A stretch of DNA of 64,000 nucleotides from Selaginella moellendorffii (GCF_000143415.4 NW_003314272.1:314020-378019); one strand, 5' to 3'; shown: positions 22,871 through 36,625, numbered from the stretch's first letter. The notes: generated by a model not told the origin, from the letters alone. Numbers and translations are program-made.

Positions 22871-23656
22871 ACGCATAAACCACAGCTCACAATGCCGCTT
22901 ACACAAGCAGCACTCACTGCGCTCAGCGGAACCAAGAACACGGCGCACAAAAATGATAGACCTAGGAATGAGTTCGAGAATTCAAAAATAACACACGCTT
23001 GAACGACATATCAAATCCTCTGACAAACCAGATCTTATGATTCCTCTGACAAATTTCAAACTGAGTAGCTTCTAGACTTTGCTGTCGGAGGTTGAACTTT
23101 GTCACATCATGTCCTTGCCTCGATCCAGCTGTGCCATGTAAGTGATTCGAACTTTGCCATGCCATGTCAGCGATCTGCGCCAAGATTATTCGCCGTGTAA
23201 AGGAATAATTATGCTGTGTGTGTACGTCCATTTATGGCAATATAAGGCCACACGCCATTCAAAGAATAATGCTAGTCGAGCATTTTTTGGTGCATTTTTG
23301 GGTTCAAAATTGCATGAGCCCACACACTATAAAGTTTACCTGTACCAAAAATAGAAACAGCTTTATTTACTTGGGAATTTAAGTGGTTGAGGCGTACAAA
23401 CACATGCCCTACTTACATTCATTTGGTTGCTTAAAATTCAAAAATATTATAAACCTTTCTTTTTGCATTTTCAATGTTTTCAATTATGGTTTTTGATTTT
23501 CGCAGGACCAGCCTAGTAATCTATTTGCATCCCGTCATGTTTATAGCTAGCTTTCATTTGTCCCCTTCGCTGGCCTGAGATACATCTGCTCGGAATCTGC
23601 CTCTTACAGCATTTGCCCAGAAAGGGCATCTTTCTTCACGCAGCATTTGCCACATG

Positions 23657-23680
23657 TTTAGGGTTAGGGTTTAGGGTTTA
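23657..23680 (+). repeat. Telomere-like TTTAGGG tract
   Basis: TTTAGGG, GTTAGGG and TTTAGGG units followed by TTTA: a short interstitial plant-type telomere repeat, or telo-box as found in some plant promoters. Copy B has a decayed version at 57501-57519. Confidence 0.7.
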
Positions 23681-24154
23681 GCAATTCAGTAGCTTGATAA
23701 ACATGCAAATACAGAACTTGATGCAAAATCCTTTGATATGTCACAATGCCCCTAGGACCATAAACACATTTCAATAGAGAGGGTCCTTTCATTTCATAAC
23801 TCCTTACGTAGATCTTGGTGAAACCAGAGTTAGTGAAGTTGGTTTCTTGTGATCCCGCATCTGATTGTGATGTCCCTTTGCAGTGTCAATGGAAAGGTCA
23901 ATGCACACCAAACTGTAGAATCTTGGAGCAAAATAACAGTCGGATCTATGGCAAATGCCTCTGAAACATTGTAAGGCTCGTGTGGTCTCATGTGGTGTCC
24001 GATCGAGATGCTTCTTTGCAGGGTCATCAAGAAGGACATTGTATACCATTCTGTAAAATCTAGTTGCGATCTATCAGTTGGATCTCCAGGAAACTCAAAA
24101 CAATCTCGCGCGTGTCAGAATATTCTAGGAATATACTCCTATGTGCTCCTGAAA

Positions 24155-24176
24155 ATGGCATGCGGCCCCACGCCAT
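24155..24176. repeat. Intergenic palindrome (copy A)
   Basis: ATGGCATGCGG followed by CCCCACGCCAT. It sits in a 230-bp segment (about 24055-24283) that copy B lacks. Confidence 0.85.
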
Positions 24177-24582
24177 TCAAGAGATAATGCCAGATGACGC
24201 CGAGCATTTTTTGGTGCATTTTTTGGGATCAAAATTGCATGAGCCCACACGCTTGAACGTCACATCAAATCCTCTGACAATTTATTTAGCTGAACATCTG
24301 GCATTTTTGGAAATACAAGATGCTTTGGAATATCCAATCATGCATGGTATAAATATAGCGAGGGTATTAAATGATATCCCAATCATGATCTTTCTTTTGG
24401 ATTTCGCGTGCATGCAGTCCGAGGAATGATGACGTTGCGGATTTCTTTTGGATTTCACGCATGCGCGCGCCGATCCAGAAATTAATGGTGGCGCCCAAGT
24501 CCGAGGAATGACGACGTGGCGGGATTACCAACCGTCGTGACATTTCGCGCGTGTGAGGTTAGGTTTTGCATTTTGCTTTGTA

Positions 24583-24715
24583 CTCGCGCTCGCACACTCG
24601 CGCTCGCATCGCGCTCCCACTTCTCTACAGGTTTCTCGTGTGCATCGGCGTCCACTCGCGCTTGCATCACACTCGCGCTCGCATCGCGCTCGTGTGCATT
24701 GGCGTCCACTTCAAG
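24583..24715. repeat. GC-rich CGCTCGCA-type array upstream of gene 2
   Basis: Imperfect repeats of CGCGCTCGCA lie about 100-230 bp upstream of the gene 2 TATA-like box. The array is present but rearranged in copy B (56660-56825). Confidence 0.75.
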
Positions 24716-24816
24716 ACACACCCAGTTTGTAACTTCGCCGCCAACTCCGCCGCCCACTCCGCCACCCACACGCAGCCCACTTGGCGTCCCGGGAGATTTC
24801 AGCGCCACTCTCCAAC

Positions 24817-24823
24817 TATAAGT
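24817..24823 (+). promoter_or_regulatory. TATA-like box of gene 2 (copy A)
   Basis: TATAAGT lies 95 bp upstream of the proposed ATG (24912). In copy B the same place reads TGTAAGT, so the box is broken there. Confidence 0.45.
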
Positions 24824-24939
24824 GGCAGAGTAGCCTTGCTGCTACGATCCGCTGCACACACAGTGCACATTCGCCAGCGAGTCCGGTTGTCACGCCTCCA
24901 TTCGGCTTCAAATGGTAAGTCTTTTAGGCCAAGTAGAAA

Positions 24940-24954
24940 ATGGCATGAGGCCAC
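24940..24954. repeat. Palindrome half-site disrupted by the LARD array
   Basis: ATGGCATGAGGCCAC stops at the insertion; the other half (ATACCAT) is at 39956. In copy B the undisturbed palindrome is at 56404-56425. The last five bases, GCCAC, form the left target duplication (right copy ACCAC, 39951-39955). Confidence 0.85.
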
Positions 24955-26642
24955 TGTAAGCGACTAAATTTTCCATTCTACTTTAGTCACTTAACCACAC
25001 CTTCGACCCCTTGGAGGAGTCTTATTCACAACCTCCATCAGTCCAATTCAGGACTTGGGACTTGCTAGCCCCAAGAATGGCATCCCTGCCACTCAACACT
25101 TGCACCTGGTCCAAGTGCTCCACGTGTCCGGTCCCAAGACCGACACCCAAAGGTACCACTGACATCTCGGCCCATTACGCTAAGGCCAAGCCCATTCACC
25201 TTTGCTGCACTAGTGGTCCAACACCACTTGCATCACCACCTCGTCTCTCCAAGACTGGGCCATGTGTCCACAAGTGGTCATCCTAGATCCACTCCTTAGC
25301 ATCCTTAGGATGCCCATAGACCTGGGGAATCGCCTTCCCCAAAGTCCCTTTGTCAGTTCCTACCAAGTCCCTTTCTGCCCCTGGCCGTGTTTGCCAACAC
25401 TGCCACTGGATCGAGGCCCACAGGCCCGACCACTAAGTCCCACGGTCCTCTGGGACTTCCTCACCACACGACTGTGTCCTTGGTCACTACCCCAGAGGAC
25501 TGCTCCTCTTCCTTTCCACAGTCTGGGCCTTTGGGACGACATTTCGGAACACCGTGGCCTTACGCGAGCCACCTGGGTACTCTCCCCACCTATCGCCTTT
25601 AGGTGCTCTAGCCATGGGCTTAGAGCGAGGTTCCGTTGAGCCACGCCTGGTATCCAAGTAGGTAGTGCCACCCACACTTGGACTGGGAGCATCGGCCAGT
25701 CGATCTCCCGGGGGAACTAGAGCCGGCTCTTGAACACTTCACCAAGCTACCCCGCTTGTCGGTCCGTATTCACTCTAGTCTTGGACTTCCCAGTGGTCAG
25801 TTCATCACCCAACACTGGGTCTGGCCTTCCTGGGCCAAACTGGCCTTTCCTGGCCAAACTGGCTCCACTGCAGTCCTCCCCCTACGATACTTTTGGAGCT
25901 CACCAAACCCCCCAGGGTCTGGGAGACGAACGCTTTGGGCTTTCACCCTCTCAGGCTCCGGACTCGGACTTGGACTCGGACTCGGACTCGGACTCGGATT
26001 CGGACTCGGACTCGGCCTCGGGCTCGGTCTCGGCCTCGGCCTCGGTCTCGGTCTCGGTCCCGATCTCGGTCTCGGTCTCGGTCCCGGTCTCGGTCCCGGT
26101 CTCGGTCTCGACTTCGGACTCCATCTCGGACTCCATCTCGGACTCCATCTCGGACTCCATCTCGGACTCCATCTCGGGTCCATCTCGGACTCCATCTCGG
26201 ACTCCATCTCGGGTCCATCTCGGACTCCATCTCGGACTCCATTTCGGGTCCATCTCGGGTCCACCTCGGACTCCATCTCGGACTCCATCTCGGACTCCAT
26301 CTCGGGTCCATCTCGGACTCCACTTCGGACTCCAACTCGGGTCCATCTCGGGTCTACCTCGGACTCCACTTCGGACTCCATCTCGGACTCCATCTCGGGT
26401 CCATCTCGGACACTCCCACATGTCATGTGTTGGTCCTTTTGGGTCTCTTTTTGGAGCCTCGCCTTTTGCTCGCTTCGTGCTTGTTCCTCGAGCACTTCGT
26501 TGGGAGTTCCACTCCCGCTCTTGACTTTTCAAGTCGGAGCTTTTGGTCCAAACGTGTTACGCTCGTTTGGCTCTCGCTTCGGCCACTACCATGTGGCGCC
26601 CTTCCGGCTCCACTTTGGGGCCTAGGGATTTTGTGTCTCACA
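24955..26642 (-). repeat. LARD array LTR1
   Basis: 1,688 bp, TGTAAGCGAC...GTGTCTCACA. It has a short minisatellite (25953-26410). It pairs with partial LTR4 by shared variants. Confidence 0.92.
25953..26410. repeat. LTR minisatellite (LTR1)
   Basis: Hexamer block (CTCGGA/CTCGGT)n, then TCGGACTCCATC and TCGGGTCCATC units; about 460 bp. Confidence 0.95.
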
Positions 26643-28096
26643 ACTCCACCACCCATAGACGAAGTTCGATGTCCTCATCGAACGGTAAACCCTTTCATAA
26701 AGTAACACCCACACGTGTTACCATTTCCATCCTTGGCACCTAGCCAATCTTTGTCTATGGTTTGACACCAAAGGCTCACCATGCCTTGTCCATCCTTTAA
26801 GGAGCGTAGTCTCGCCAACTTAGAGACTGATTGGACCACATGTAATGGTTCTCTTCTTTTATAGGTTTAGTTCTCGCTAAACCTCTTAGAGACCCTTCTC
26901 TAAGTCAATCCCACTACTCCTCGAGTAGTCTCAATTTCCATCGATATAACCTTTGCACTTTGGAACTTTGAATTTTGACTTCTTGGAGTCAATTTCCTAG
27001 GTGTCTCCGACACCTTGCCTTGCACCTTTTGTGCAACTCCACTTCCCATTCTAGGAAGTTCTCTACTCGAGGGCACCATCATCCTCTCTTCTATTTCGTG
27101 CCAAAGTTCCAGTTATCATACTTTGTGCTAGGGCTGTTCATGGCCCTATCATTTGGCTACCTTACCGCTCCCTCCCTTGGAGCTTCCACTTTCGCCAAAT
27201 CGGAGCATTTCGGAATCCATCCTTGGAAACACACTTCCTTTCCCGCAATTTGTTAGCGTCCAACACATTAGTGTTCCTCGCCTAACTTTGTCACTTGGAT
27301 TCATTCCAAGGGATTCCACGGCCCTATCTTGGCCACTCATCTTTTGCTCCTATCCGTTGATTGTTGCACCAAGCAACATCGAATCTCTACCTCTCTCCTT
27401 GAGGTATTCTTTTGATTCCATAGCAAAGGCTCTACTTTGCCAAGACTAGGGTGTTCATCCCTAGTAAGTCTCTTTTAGCATCTTCTGCTGTGGGCTCTAT
27501 CCTCGGCCCAACTTTGTGACCCTCTCATGGGTCTCTTTAGAGACTACTTTCCTTGGACACACTATGCTATCGCAATGACATAGCTCATTTCCCTAAGGTG
27601 CTTTTCCCACTTGGTCACCTTGACCAAGCCACACCATCATCAATAGTTCAAATCAACACTTTGAACTAGGAACCTTATTCTTTAACCCAAATAAGGACCT
27701 TGTCGTTATTTAGCCACAAGATCACCTAGTGATCTCACCTTGGCACCTTAACAGAGTTGCCAAGAGCTACTTGGTCTTCTAGACCTCCAAGTTGTTGACT
27801 ATAACCCCGGGGGCATCCCCCACACTTGGCGGTGCACCCAAGCTAGCCCTTACGGCCAAGGGTTCATAGCAACTGAGATTAGATGTCCCCATCTCACTCA
27901 CCACGACCTTGGTGCCACTTGCACCAAAGCGTTCAAGTTAGATATGCCGAGCTTTCACACTAAGCAATCTAACCGTGCATCACAACTCCGAGGCATCCCT
28001 CGCTTGGTGGTGTGCCCAAACCAGTCTCCTCATTGAGAGTCCATGACCACCGAAATATGAGTGTCCTCATATTCCAAACCATCACCACGCCCTAAT

Positions 28097-28168
28097 GATT
28101 TGGGACTCGAACCCAAGCACTAGAGGGTCGGGACTCGAACCCAACCTCCGTATATGCATTTACGGACG
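28097..28168 (-). other. tRNA-like T-arm pair (B-box matches) in internal 1
   Basis: Same arrangement as at 14787-14860: GGACTCGAACCC occurs twice, then a CCGTA...TACGG hairpin. Confidence 0.6.
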
Positions 28169-30538
28169 GCATCACACAAGATGCCTGGCGTGACTCCCCA
28201 CGCCGGTGCACCAACTTATTTTGAAAGTGCGCTACAGATCACAGCTGAGGAACCTAGTTCCTCCACACTACCAAGTCCTCTCACTTGACATGTCTGTGAT
28301 CATGCATGGATTCCTCCATGCTCGGCCCCATGGCCCACCCTTTTTGAAGTTATCACCTTCATCTAGGGTATTTGTTCCCCCGACGTGCCAATCTCGCTTG
28401 GCAAGTCCTCCGACCACTGTAACATGGTTCCTGCATAAGCGTGAAAGTCCTTGACCATCGACTTTCGTTCAAAGCCCTCTCTTTGAACACTTGGGAACTA
28501 CTTCCCTAACCTTGACAGCTGTGCCTCATGGCAAGCTTCAAGACCACGCTTCTGCTGTGTCACTCTGATTTCGCGCGTTCTATGAACCATTTACACTTGG
28601 CCTTTCTAGGTACTAAGCTACCTAGAATCGTCTTCGGGAACCTTGAAGGGACTCTGTCCCTTAGCTTGCTAAGCCCTCCCTTTTTGCAAGCTTTCCAATT
28701 GCCACATAGTCTAACATGGACAATTCCATATTTTAGACTCTCCATGGCATCACAGTTGCTAGCGGCAACACCCTCGAGCCCCCACTTGATTCTCCACTCC
28801 CAGCTGGCATAACCAACCTCGGTTATGCCCTTCGATTCCTATGGTTCGGTTCTACCCCCTTACTTCTTGCTTTTGGCTTCACACCTTTCCTTCGGTCATT
28901 CTCCTCCAGACCAGGAGGATAGCTTTGCACTTTCTATCATGCCTTAGCAAGTATTCTTAGGGATGAACCTACCCGATAGCCTAGGGAGTGGTTCCTCAAT
29001 CCGGGTATGCTCACCTTATAATCCCACACACTGGGATTACATTGTTACTTATGGGCCTTTACATGCCCATCACTAGCCTTGCCAAAATTCCCTTTTTGGC
29101 TTTGTCCAACTCGGGTAGACAGTCCTCTCCTGTCTCCGCAACCTTGGACATTTGGATAGCACCTTCTATCCATCATTCGCTAGGGACTTAGTCCCTTGGG
29201 CTTTATCCATTGCCCTCGCGACATCAAACACCATCTTCTGGTGTTCTAAAGTGTCCGGGTGTCCCAATGATGGCTTTCTTGACAATGAGTATTTCCTTTT
29301 ATGACATTGACTTACTATATCACAACACAAGCAACTTATCCCCCTTAAGGGTATATCCAACTTCCTTATGCTATTAAGAAGTCTTGGGTAGCTACCTTCT
29401 ACCCGTTTAACCAGTTATTTTGCACCTCTTGCTTAGTTGCCTCATAGTTGTCAAGTCCTACAACTCATTGCTTGGTGCTTTCACACCTCCATCATTATCT
29501 GGGTCACCACACTCCAACTGCATGCTCTGCAGCTTAGGCTATGCCATTCCCATTTCCATTGGGATTCCTTTGGCAAGGGGTTCTCATGAACCCACCAACA
29601 TAGCCTCAAGGTATCACACCTTGGCACATTTGGTGTCTCCACACCATCGGCTCCACGAGCCTACCTCTATGACATTTCCCTTTCGTGTCTAAGTCTTTGC
29701 CAAGACCAACACTGCTCTTTCTCATGCCAACCATCCGTTAGCACTGCCCCATAGAGGTCACACACAACTTTATATCAAAGTTGTTTTCTTCTGGGAACAC
29801 CTCTCCCATAACTTTAGCATGGCACATTTTGCCATCGATGAGATACCCTCTATTCTCATCCTTGGATCCTATGATCCCCCCCCATCCTTGGTGGGGCACA
29901 ACACACCTCAGTCCAAATGCTTCCATCAGTCCTTCTAGGACCATCCCTTGACTCTACTTGAGTCATCATGCAGTTTTGGACTTGGTTAATCCACAGACCC
30001 GTAAGGTCTTACTTGTGAGGCACTAGCTCACTGGAATACACTTCTTGCATTCCTGTCCTACTCAAAAGGACTATTTTCCCAAGTGTTACTTCGACACTTG
30101 ATTTTGTTCTCTGGGGGCAACTTTTGCCCCTTAGCACTACTTGTCCATGCGATGAGAATACCACTCATCTCTAAGTACACCCCCCAACTCCTTGGGTTGT
30201 TCCAGCATTTAGTAAAGGTAGCCCCGGCTACCATTTCAAGGACTTAAGTCCTCTTCCGTATTTGACCTTCCACGGTCATTACCTTTGGTCTCACATTCAT
30301 GAGCACCAACCTCAACTATATGAGGAAAACCTTCCACTGTTCCCAAGATCCCAAAGTCGTTCCATTATTGGCCCTTTTCTATCCACCACCTCCTCTACAA
30401 GTTCACACATGAACTGTAATGGAGAGCCATGTCTTCCCGACTTGCTACTCCTCAAGGATAGGCCCACTCCTCGGACCTTCCGATGCCAACATTAGTGGTG
30501 ATATACTTGAGCACCAATAAAAGTCGGACTAAGGAACA

Positions 30539-30550
30539 GCTCTGATACCA
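30539..30550 (-). other. Primer-binding site, internal 1
   Basis: GCTCTGATACCA is the exact complement of TGGTATCAGAGC. It lies next to LTR2 on the minus strand and is the best preserved primer site in the window. Confidence 0.9.
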
Positions 30551-30553
30551 AGT

Positions 30554-32586
30554 TGTAAGCGACTAAATTTTCCATTCTACTTTAGTCACTTAACCACACC
30601 TTCGACCCCTTGGAGGAGTCTTATTCACAACCTCCATCAGTCCAATTCAGGACTTGGGACTTGCTAGCCCCAAGAATGGCATCCCTGCCACTCAACACTT
30701 GCACCTGGTCCAAGTGCTCCACGTGTCCGGTCCCAAGACCGACACCCAAAGGTACCACTGACATCTCGGCCCGTTACGCTAAGGCCAGGCCCATTCACCT
30801 TTGCTGCACTAGTGGTCCAACACCACTTGCATCACCACCTCGTCTCTCCAAGACTGGGCCATGTGTCCACGAGTGGTCATCCTAGATCCACTCCTTAGCA
30901 TCCTTAGGATGCCCACAGACCTGGGGAATCGCCTTCCCTAAAGTCCCTTTGTCAGTTCCTACCAAGTCCCTTTCTGCCCCTGGCCGTGTTTGCCAACACT
31001 GCCACTAGATCGAGGCCCACAGGCCCGACCACTAAGTCCCATGGTCCTCTGGGACTTCCTCACCACACGACTGTGCCCTTGGTCACTACCCCAGAGGGCT
31101 GCTCCTCTTCCTTTCCACAGTCTGGGCCTTTGGGACGACATTTCGGAACACCGTGGCCTTACGCGAGCCACCTGGGTACTCTCCCCACCTTTCGCCTTTA
31201 GGTGCTCTAGCCATGGGCTTAGAGCGAGGTTCCGTTGAGCCACACCTGGTATCCAAGTAGGTAGTGCCACCCACACTTGGACTGGGAGAATCGGCCAGTC
31301 GATCTCCCGGGGGGACTAGAGCCGGCTCTTGAACACTTCACCAAGCTACCCCGCTTGTCGGTCCATGTTCACTCTAGTCTTGGACTTCCCAATGGTCAGC
31401 TCAGCACCCAACACTGGGTCCGGCCTTCCTGGGCCAAACTGGCCTTTCCTGGCCAAACTGGCTCCACTGCAGTCCTCCCCCTTACTATACTTTTGGAGCT
31501 CACCAAACCCCCCAGGGTCTGGGAGACGAACGCTTTGGGCTTTCACCCTCTCAGGCTCCGGACTCGGACTCAGACTCGGACTCGGACTCGGACTCGGATT
31601 CGGACTCGGACTCGGGCTCGGGCTCGGTCTCGGCCTCGGCCTCGGTCTCGGTCTCGGTCCCGATCTCGGTCTCGGTCTCGGTCTCGGTCCCGGTCTCGGT
31701 CCCGGTCTCGGTCTCGACTTTGGACTCCATCTCGGACTCCATCTCGGGTCCATCTCGGGTCCATCTCGGACTCCATCTCGGACTCCATCTCGGACTCCAT
31801 CTCGGACTCCATCTCGGACTCCATCTCGGACTCCATCTCGGGTCCATCTCGGGTCCATCTCGGACTCCATCTCGGACTCCATCTCGGGTCCATCTCGGAC
31901 TCCATCTCGGACTCCATTTCGGGTCCATCTCGGGTCCACCTCGGACTCCATCTCGGACTCCATCTCGGACTCCATCTCGGGTCCATCTCGGACTCCACCT
32001 CGGACTCCATCTCGGGTCCACCTCGGACTCCACTTCGGACTCCATCTCGGGTCCATCTCGGGTCCACCTCGGACTCCACTTCGGACTCCATCTCGGACTC
32101 CACCTCGGACTCCATCTCGGGTCCACCTCGGACTCCACTTCGGACTCCATCTCGGGTCCATCTCGGGTCCACCTCGGACTCCACTTCGGACTCCATCTCG
32201 GACTCCATCTCGGGTCCATCTCGGGTCCACCTCGGACTCCACTTCGGACTCCATCTCGGACTCCATCTCGGGTCCATCTCAGACTCCACTTCGGACTCCA
32301 ACTCGGGTCCATCTCGGACTCCACTTCGGACTCCAACTCGAGTCCATCTCGGACACTCCCACGTGTCATGTGTTGGTCCTTTTGGGTCCCTTTTTGGAGC
32401 CTTGCTTTTTGCTCGCTTCGTGCTTGTTCCTCGAGCCCTTCTTTGGGAGTTCCACTCCCGCTCTTGACTTTTCAAGTCGGAGCTTTTGGTCCAAACGTGT
32501 TACGCTCGTTTGGCTCTCGCTTCAGCCACTACCACGTGGCACCCTTTCCGGCTCCACTTTGGGGCCTAGGGATTTTGTGTCTCACA
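30554..32586 (-). repeat. LARD array LTR2
   Basis: 2,033 bp. It is the longest LTR because its minisatellite (31553-32352) is expanded. It shares diagnostic variants with LTR3. Confidence 0.92.
31553..32352. repeat. LTR minisatellite (LTR2), expanded
   Basis: About 800 bp of hexamer then dodecamer/pentadecamer units. It includes a repeated higher-order block with TCGGACTCCACTTCGGACTC, which suggests recent unit-block duplication. Confidence 0.95.
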
Positions 32587-34046
32587 ACTCCACCACCCAT
32601 AGACGAAGTTCGATGTCCTCATCGAACGGTAAACCCTTTCATAAAGTAACACCCACACGTGTTACCATTTCCATCCTTGGCACCTAGCCAATCTTTGTCT
32701 ATGGTTTGACATCAAAGGCTCACCATGCCTTGTCCATCCTTTAAGGGGCGTAGTCTCTCCAACTTAGAGACTGATTGGACCACATGTAATGGTTCTCCCC
32801 TTTTATTGGTTTAGTTCTCGCTAAACCTCTTAGAGACCCTTCTCTAAGTCAATCCCACTACTCTTTCTCGAGTAGTCTCAATTTCCATCGATATAACCTT
32901 TGCACTTTGGAACTTTGAATTTTTGACTTCTTGGAGTCAATTTCCTAGGTGTCTCCGACACCTTGCCTTGCACCTTTTGTGCAACTCCACTTCCCATCCT
33001 AGGAAGTTCTCTACTCGAGGGCACCATCATCCTCTCTTCTATTTCGTGCCAAAGTTCCAGTTATCATACTTTGTGCTAGGGCTGTTCATGGCCCTATCAT
33101 TTGGCTACCTTACCGCTCCCTCCCTTGGAGCTTCCACTTTCGCCAACTTGGAGCATTTCGGAATCCCTCCTTGGAAACACACTTCCTTTCCCGCAACTTG
33201 TTAGCGTCCAACACATTAGTGTTCCTCGCCTAACTTTGTCACTTGGATTCCTTCCAAGGGATTCCACGGCCCTATCTTGGCCACTCATCTTTTGCTCCTA
33301 TCCGTTGATTGTTGCACCAAGCAACATCGAATCTCTACCTCCCTCCTTGAGGTATTGTTTCGGTTCCATAGCAAAGACTCTTCTTTGCCAAGTCTGGAGG
33401 ATGTTCACCCCTAGTACGTCTCTTTAGCATCTTCTGCTATGGGCTCTATCCACGGCCCAACTTCGTGACCCTCCCATGGGTCTTTTATAGAGACTACTTT
33501 CCTCGGACTCACTATGCCATCGCACGGACATAGTTTATTTCCCTTTGGTGCTCTTCCCACTTGGTTATCACGACCAAGCCACACCACCTTAAACAGTTCA
33601 ATTTCAACATTTTGAACCAAGAACTTCATTCCTTAGCCAACCAAGGACCTTGTCCTTATCTGGGCATAAGATCACCTAGTGATCTCACTTTGGCACTTTA
33701 ACAGAGTTGCCAAGAGGTACTTGGTCTTCTAGACCTCCAAGTTGTTGACTATAACCCCGGGGGCATCCCCCACACTTGGCGGTGCACCCAAGCTAGCCCT
33801 TACGGCCAAGGGTTCATAGCAACTGAGATTAGGTGTCCCCATCTCACTCACCACGACCTTGGTGCCACTTGCACCAAAGCGTTCAAGTTAGATATGCCGA
33901 GCTTTCACACTAAGCAATCTAACCGTGCATCACGACTCCGAGGCATCCCTCGCTTGGCGGTGTGCCCAAACCAGTCTCCCCACTGAGAGTCCATGACCAC
34001 CGAAATATGAGTGTCCTCATATTCCAAACCATCACCACGCCCTAGT

Positions 34047-34118
34047 GATTTGGGACTCGAACCCAAGCACTAGAGGGTCGGGACTCGAACCCAACCTCCG
34101 TATATGCATCTACGGACG
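34047..34118 (-). other. tRNA-like T-arm pair (B-box matches) in internal 2
   Basis: Same arrangement as in the other three internal regions. Confidence 0.6.
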
Positions 34119-36625
34119 GCATCACACTCGATGCCTGGCGTGACTCCCCACGCCGGTGCACCAACCTATTTTTAAAGCGCGCTACAGATCACAGCTTAGG
34201 AACCTAGTTCCTCCACACTGCCAAGTCCTCTCACTTGACATGTCTGTGATCATGCATGGACTCCTCCATGCTCGGCCCCATGGCCCACCCTTTTTGAAGT
34301 TATCACCTTCAACTAGGGTCTTTGTTCCCCCGACGTGCCAATCTCACTTGGCAAGTCCTCCGACCATTGTAACATAGTTCCTGCATAAGCGTGAAAGTCC
34401 TTGACCATCAACTTTCGTTCAAAGCCCTCTCTTTGAACACTCGGGAACTACTTCCCTAACCTTGATAACCTTGCCTCATGGCAAGCTTCAAGACCACGCT
34501 TCTGCTGCGCCACTCTGATTTCGCGCGTTCCATGAACCATTTACACTTGGCCTTTCTAGGTACTACGCTACCTAGAATCGTCTTTGGGAACCTTGAAGGA
34601 ACTCTGTCCCTCAGCTTGCTAAGGCCTCCCCTTTCGCAAGCTTTATAGTTGCCATATAGTCTAACATGGACAATTCCATATTTTAGACTCTCCATGGCAT
34701 CACGGTTGCTAGCAACAACATCCTCGAGCACCCTCTTGATTCTCCACTCCCAACTTTCATAACCACTATTGGATATGCCCTTTGATTTCTATGGTTCAAT
34801 TCCATCCCAATACTACTTGCTTTTGGCTTCACACCTTTCCTTCGGTCATTCTCCTCCAGACCAGGAGGATAGCTTTGCACTTTCTGTCATGCTTTAGCAA
34901 GTATTCTTAGGGATGAACCTACCCAATAGCCCAGGGAGTGGTTCCTCAATCTAGGTATGCTCACCTTATAATCCCACACACTGGGATTACATTGTTGCTT
35001 ATGGGCCTTTACATGCCCATCACTAGCCTTGCCAAAATTCCATTTTTGGCTTTGTCCAATTCGGGTAGACAGTCCTCTCCTGTCTCCGCAACCTTGGACA
35101 TTTGGATAGCACCTTCTATCCATCATTCGCTAGGGACTTAGTCCCTTGGGCTTTATCCATTGCCCTCGCGACATCAAACACCACCTTCTGGTGTTCTAGA
35201 GTGTCCGGGTGTCCCAATGATGGCTTTCTTGACAATGAGTATTTCCTTTTATGACATTGACTTACTATATCGCAACACAAGCAACTTATCCCCCGTAAGG
35301 GTATATCCAACTTCCTTATGCTATTAAGAAGTCTTGGGTAGCTACCTTCTACCCGTTTAACCAGTTATTTTGCACCTCTTGCTTAGTTGCCTCATAGTTG
35401 TCAAGTCCTACAACTCATTGCTTGGTGCTTTCACACCTCCATCATTATCTGGGTCACCACACTCCAACTGCATGCTCTGCAGCTTAGGCTATGCTATTCC
35501 CATTTCCATTGGGATTCCTTTGGCAAGGGGTTCTCATGAACCCACCAACATAGCCTCAAGGTATCACACCTTAGCACATTTGGTGTCTTCACACCATCAG
35601 CTCCACGAGCCTACCTCTATGACATTTCCCCTTCGTGTCTAAGTCTTTGCCAAGACCAACACCGCTCTTTCTCATGCCAACCATCCGTTAGCACTGCACC
35701 ATAGAGGTCACACACAACTTTATGTCAGAGTTGTTTTCTTCTGGGAACACCTTTCCCATAACTTTAGCATGGCCTATTTTGCCATTGATGAGATACCCTC
35801 TGTTCTCATCCTTGGATCCTATGATCCCCCCCCCATCCTTTGTGGGGTACAACACACCTCAGTCCAAATGCTTCCATCAGTCCTTTTAGGACCATCCGTT
35901 GACTCTACTTGAGTCATCCAGCAATTTTGGACTTGGTTAATCCACAGACCCGTAAGGTCCTACTTGTGAGGCACTAGCTCACTGGAATACACTTCTTGCA
36001 TTCCTGTCCTACTCAAAAGGACTATTTTCACAAGTGTTACTCCAACACTTGATTTTGTTCTCTGGGGGCAACCTTTGCCCCTTAGGACTACTTGTCCATG
36101 TGATGAGAATACCAACTCATCCACTCAATACACCCCCAACTCCTTGGGTTGTTCCAGCATTTATTAGAGGTAGCCCCGGCTACCATTTCAAGGGCTTGAG
36201 TCCTCTTCCGTATTTGACTTTCCACGGTCATTACCTTTGGTCTCACATTCATGAGCACCAACCTCAACTATATGAGGATAATCTTGTGACTCCTTTATTG
36301 TTTTGGAGTCTCTATCTTTCCCGTGATCCCAACTTTAGTTGTTTACCACAACAACCTTAGCCAATTTGCTGAGACAAATGCTCATCCGGATCACATCCTC
36401 AACTCAATGAGGAAAACATTGCACTGTTCCCAAGATCCCAAAGTCGTTCCATTATTGGCCCTTTTCTATCCACCACCTTGTCTACAAGTTCACACATGAA
36501 CTGTAATGGAGAGCTATGTCTTCCCGACTTGCTACTCCTCAAGGATAGGCCCACTCCTCGGACCTTCCGATGCCAACACTAGTGGTGATATACTTGAGCA
36601 CCAATAAAAGTCGGACTAAGGAACA

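Larger units (their letters stand above)
22381..24911. promoter_or_regulatory. Central divergent region of copy A between genes 1 and 2
   Basis: It is 2.5 kb without a credible gene. It holds at least six palindromes (22454, 22524, 22622, 23235, 24155 and a half at about 24235), a 30-bp tandem repeat (22739-22870), a telomere-like tract (23657-23680), a CGCGCTCGCA-type array (24583-24715), two copies of a GTCCGAGGAATGA module (about 24417 and 24499) and a TATA-like box for gene 2. Parts near 24190-24280 repeat 22985-23025 and 23278-23325. Open frames at 23804-24049 persist in copy B but I do not recognise them. It presumably drives both genes. Confidence 0.55.
26643..30553 (-). mobile_element. 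LARD internal region 1 (noncoding)
   Basis: 3.9 kb, no gene. A polypurine tract lies at the left end, a primer-binding site at 30539-30550 and tRNA-like T-arms at 28097-28168. It lacks a 130-bp segment that internal 2 has at about 36280-36410. Confidence 0.88.

Noticed and set aside
23657-23680. True telomere or chromosome end
   Set aside because: Only three or four units within a transposon, with a decayed copy at the same place in copy B.
23804-24049. 81-codon frame conserved in copy B (57132-57377)
   Set aside because: Two overlapping frames are equally open, the region has internal repeats and no domain is visible. Conservation is expected from recent common ancestry alone.
31329-32687. 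452-codon frame
   Set aside because: It is an LTR plus minisatellite artefact; the equivalent frame in other LTRs varies with array length.
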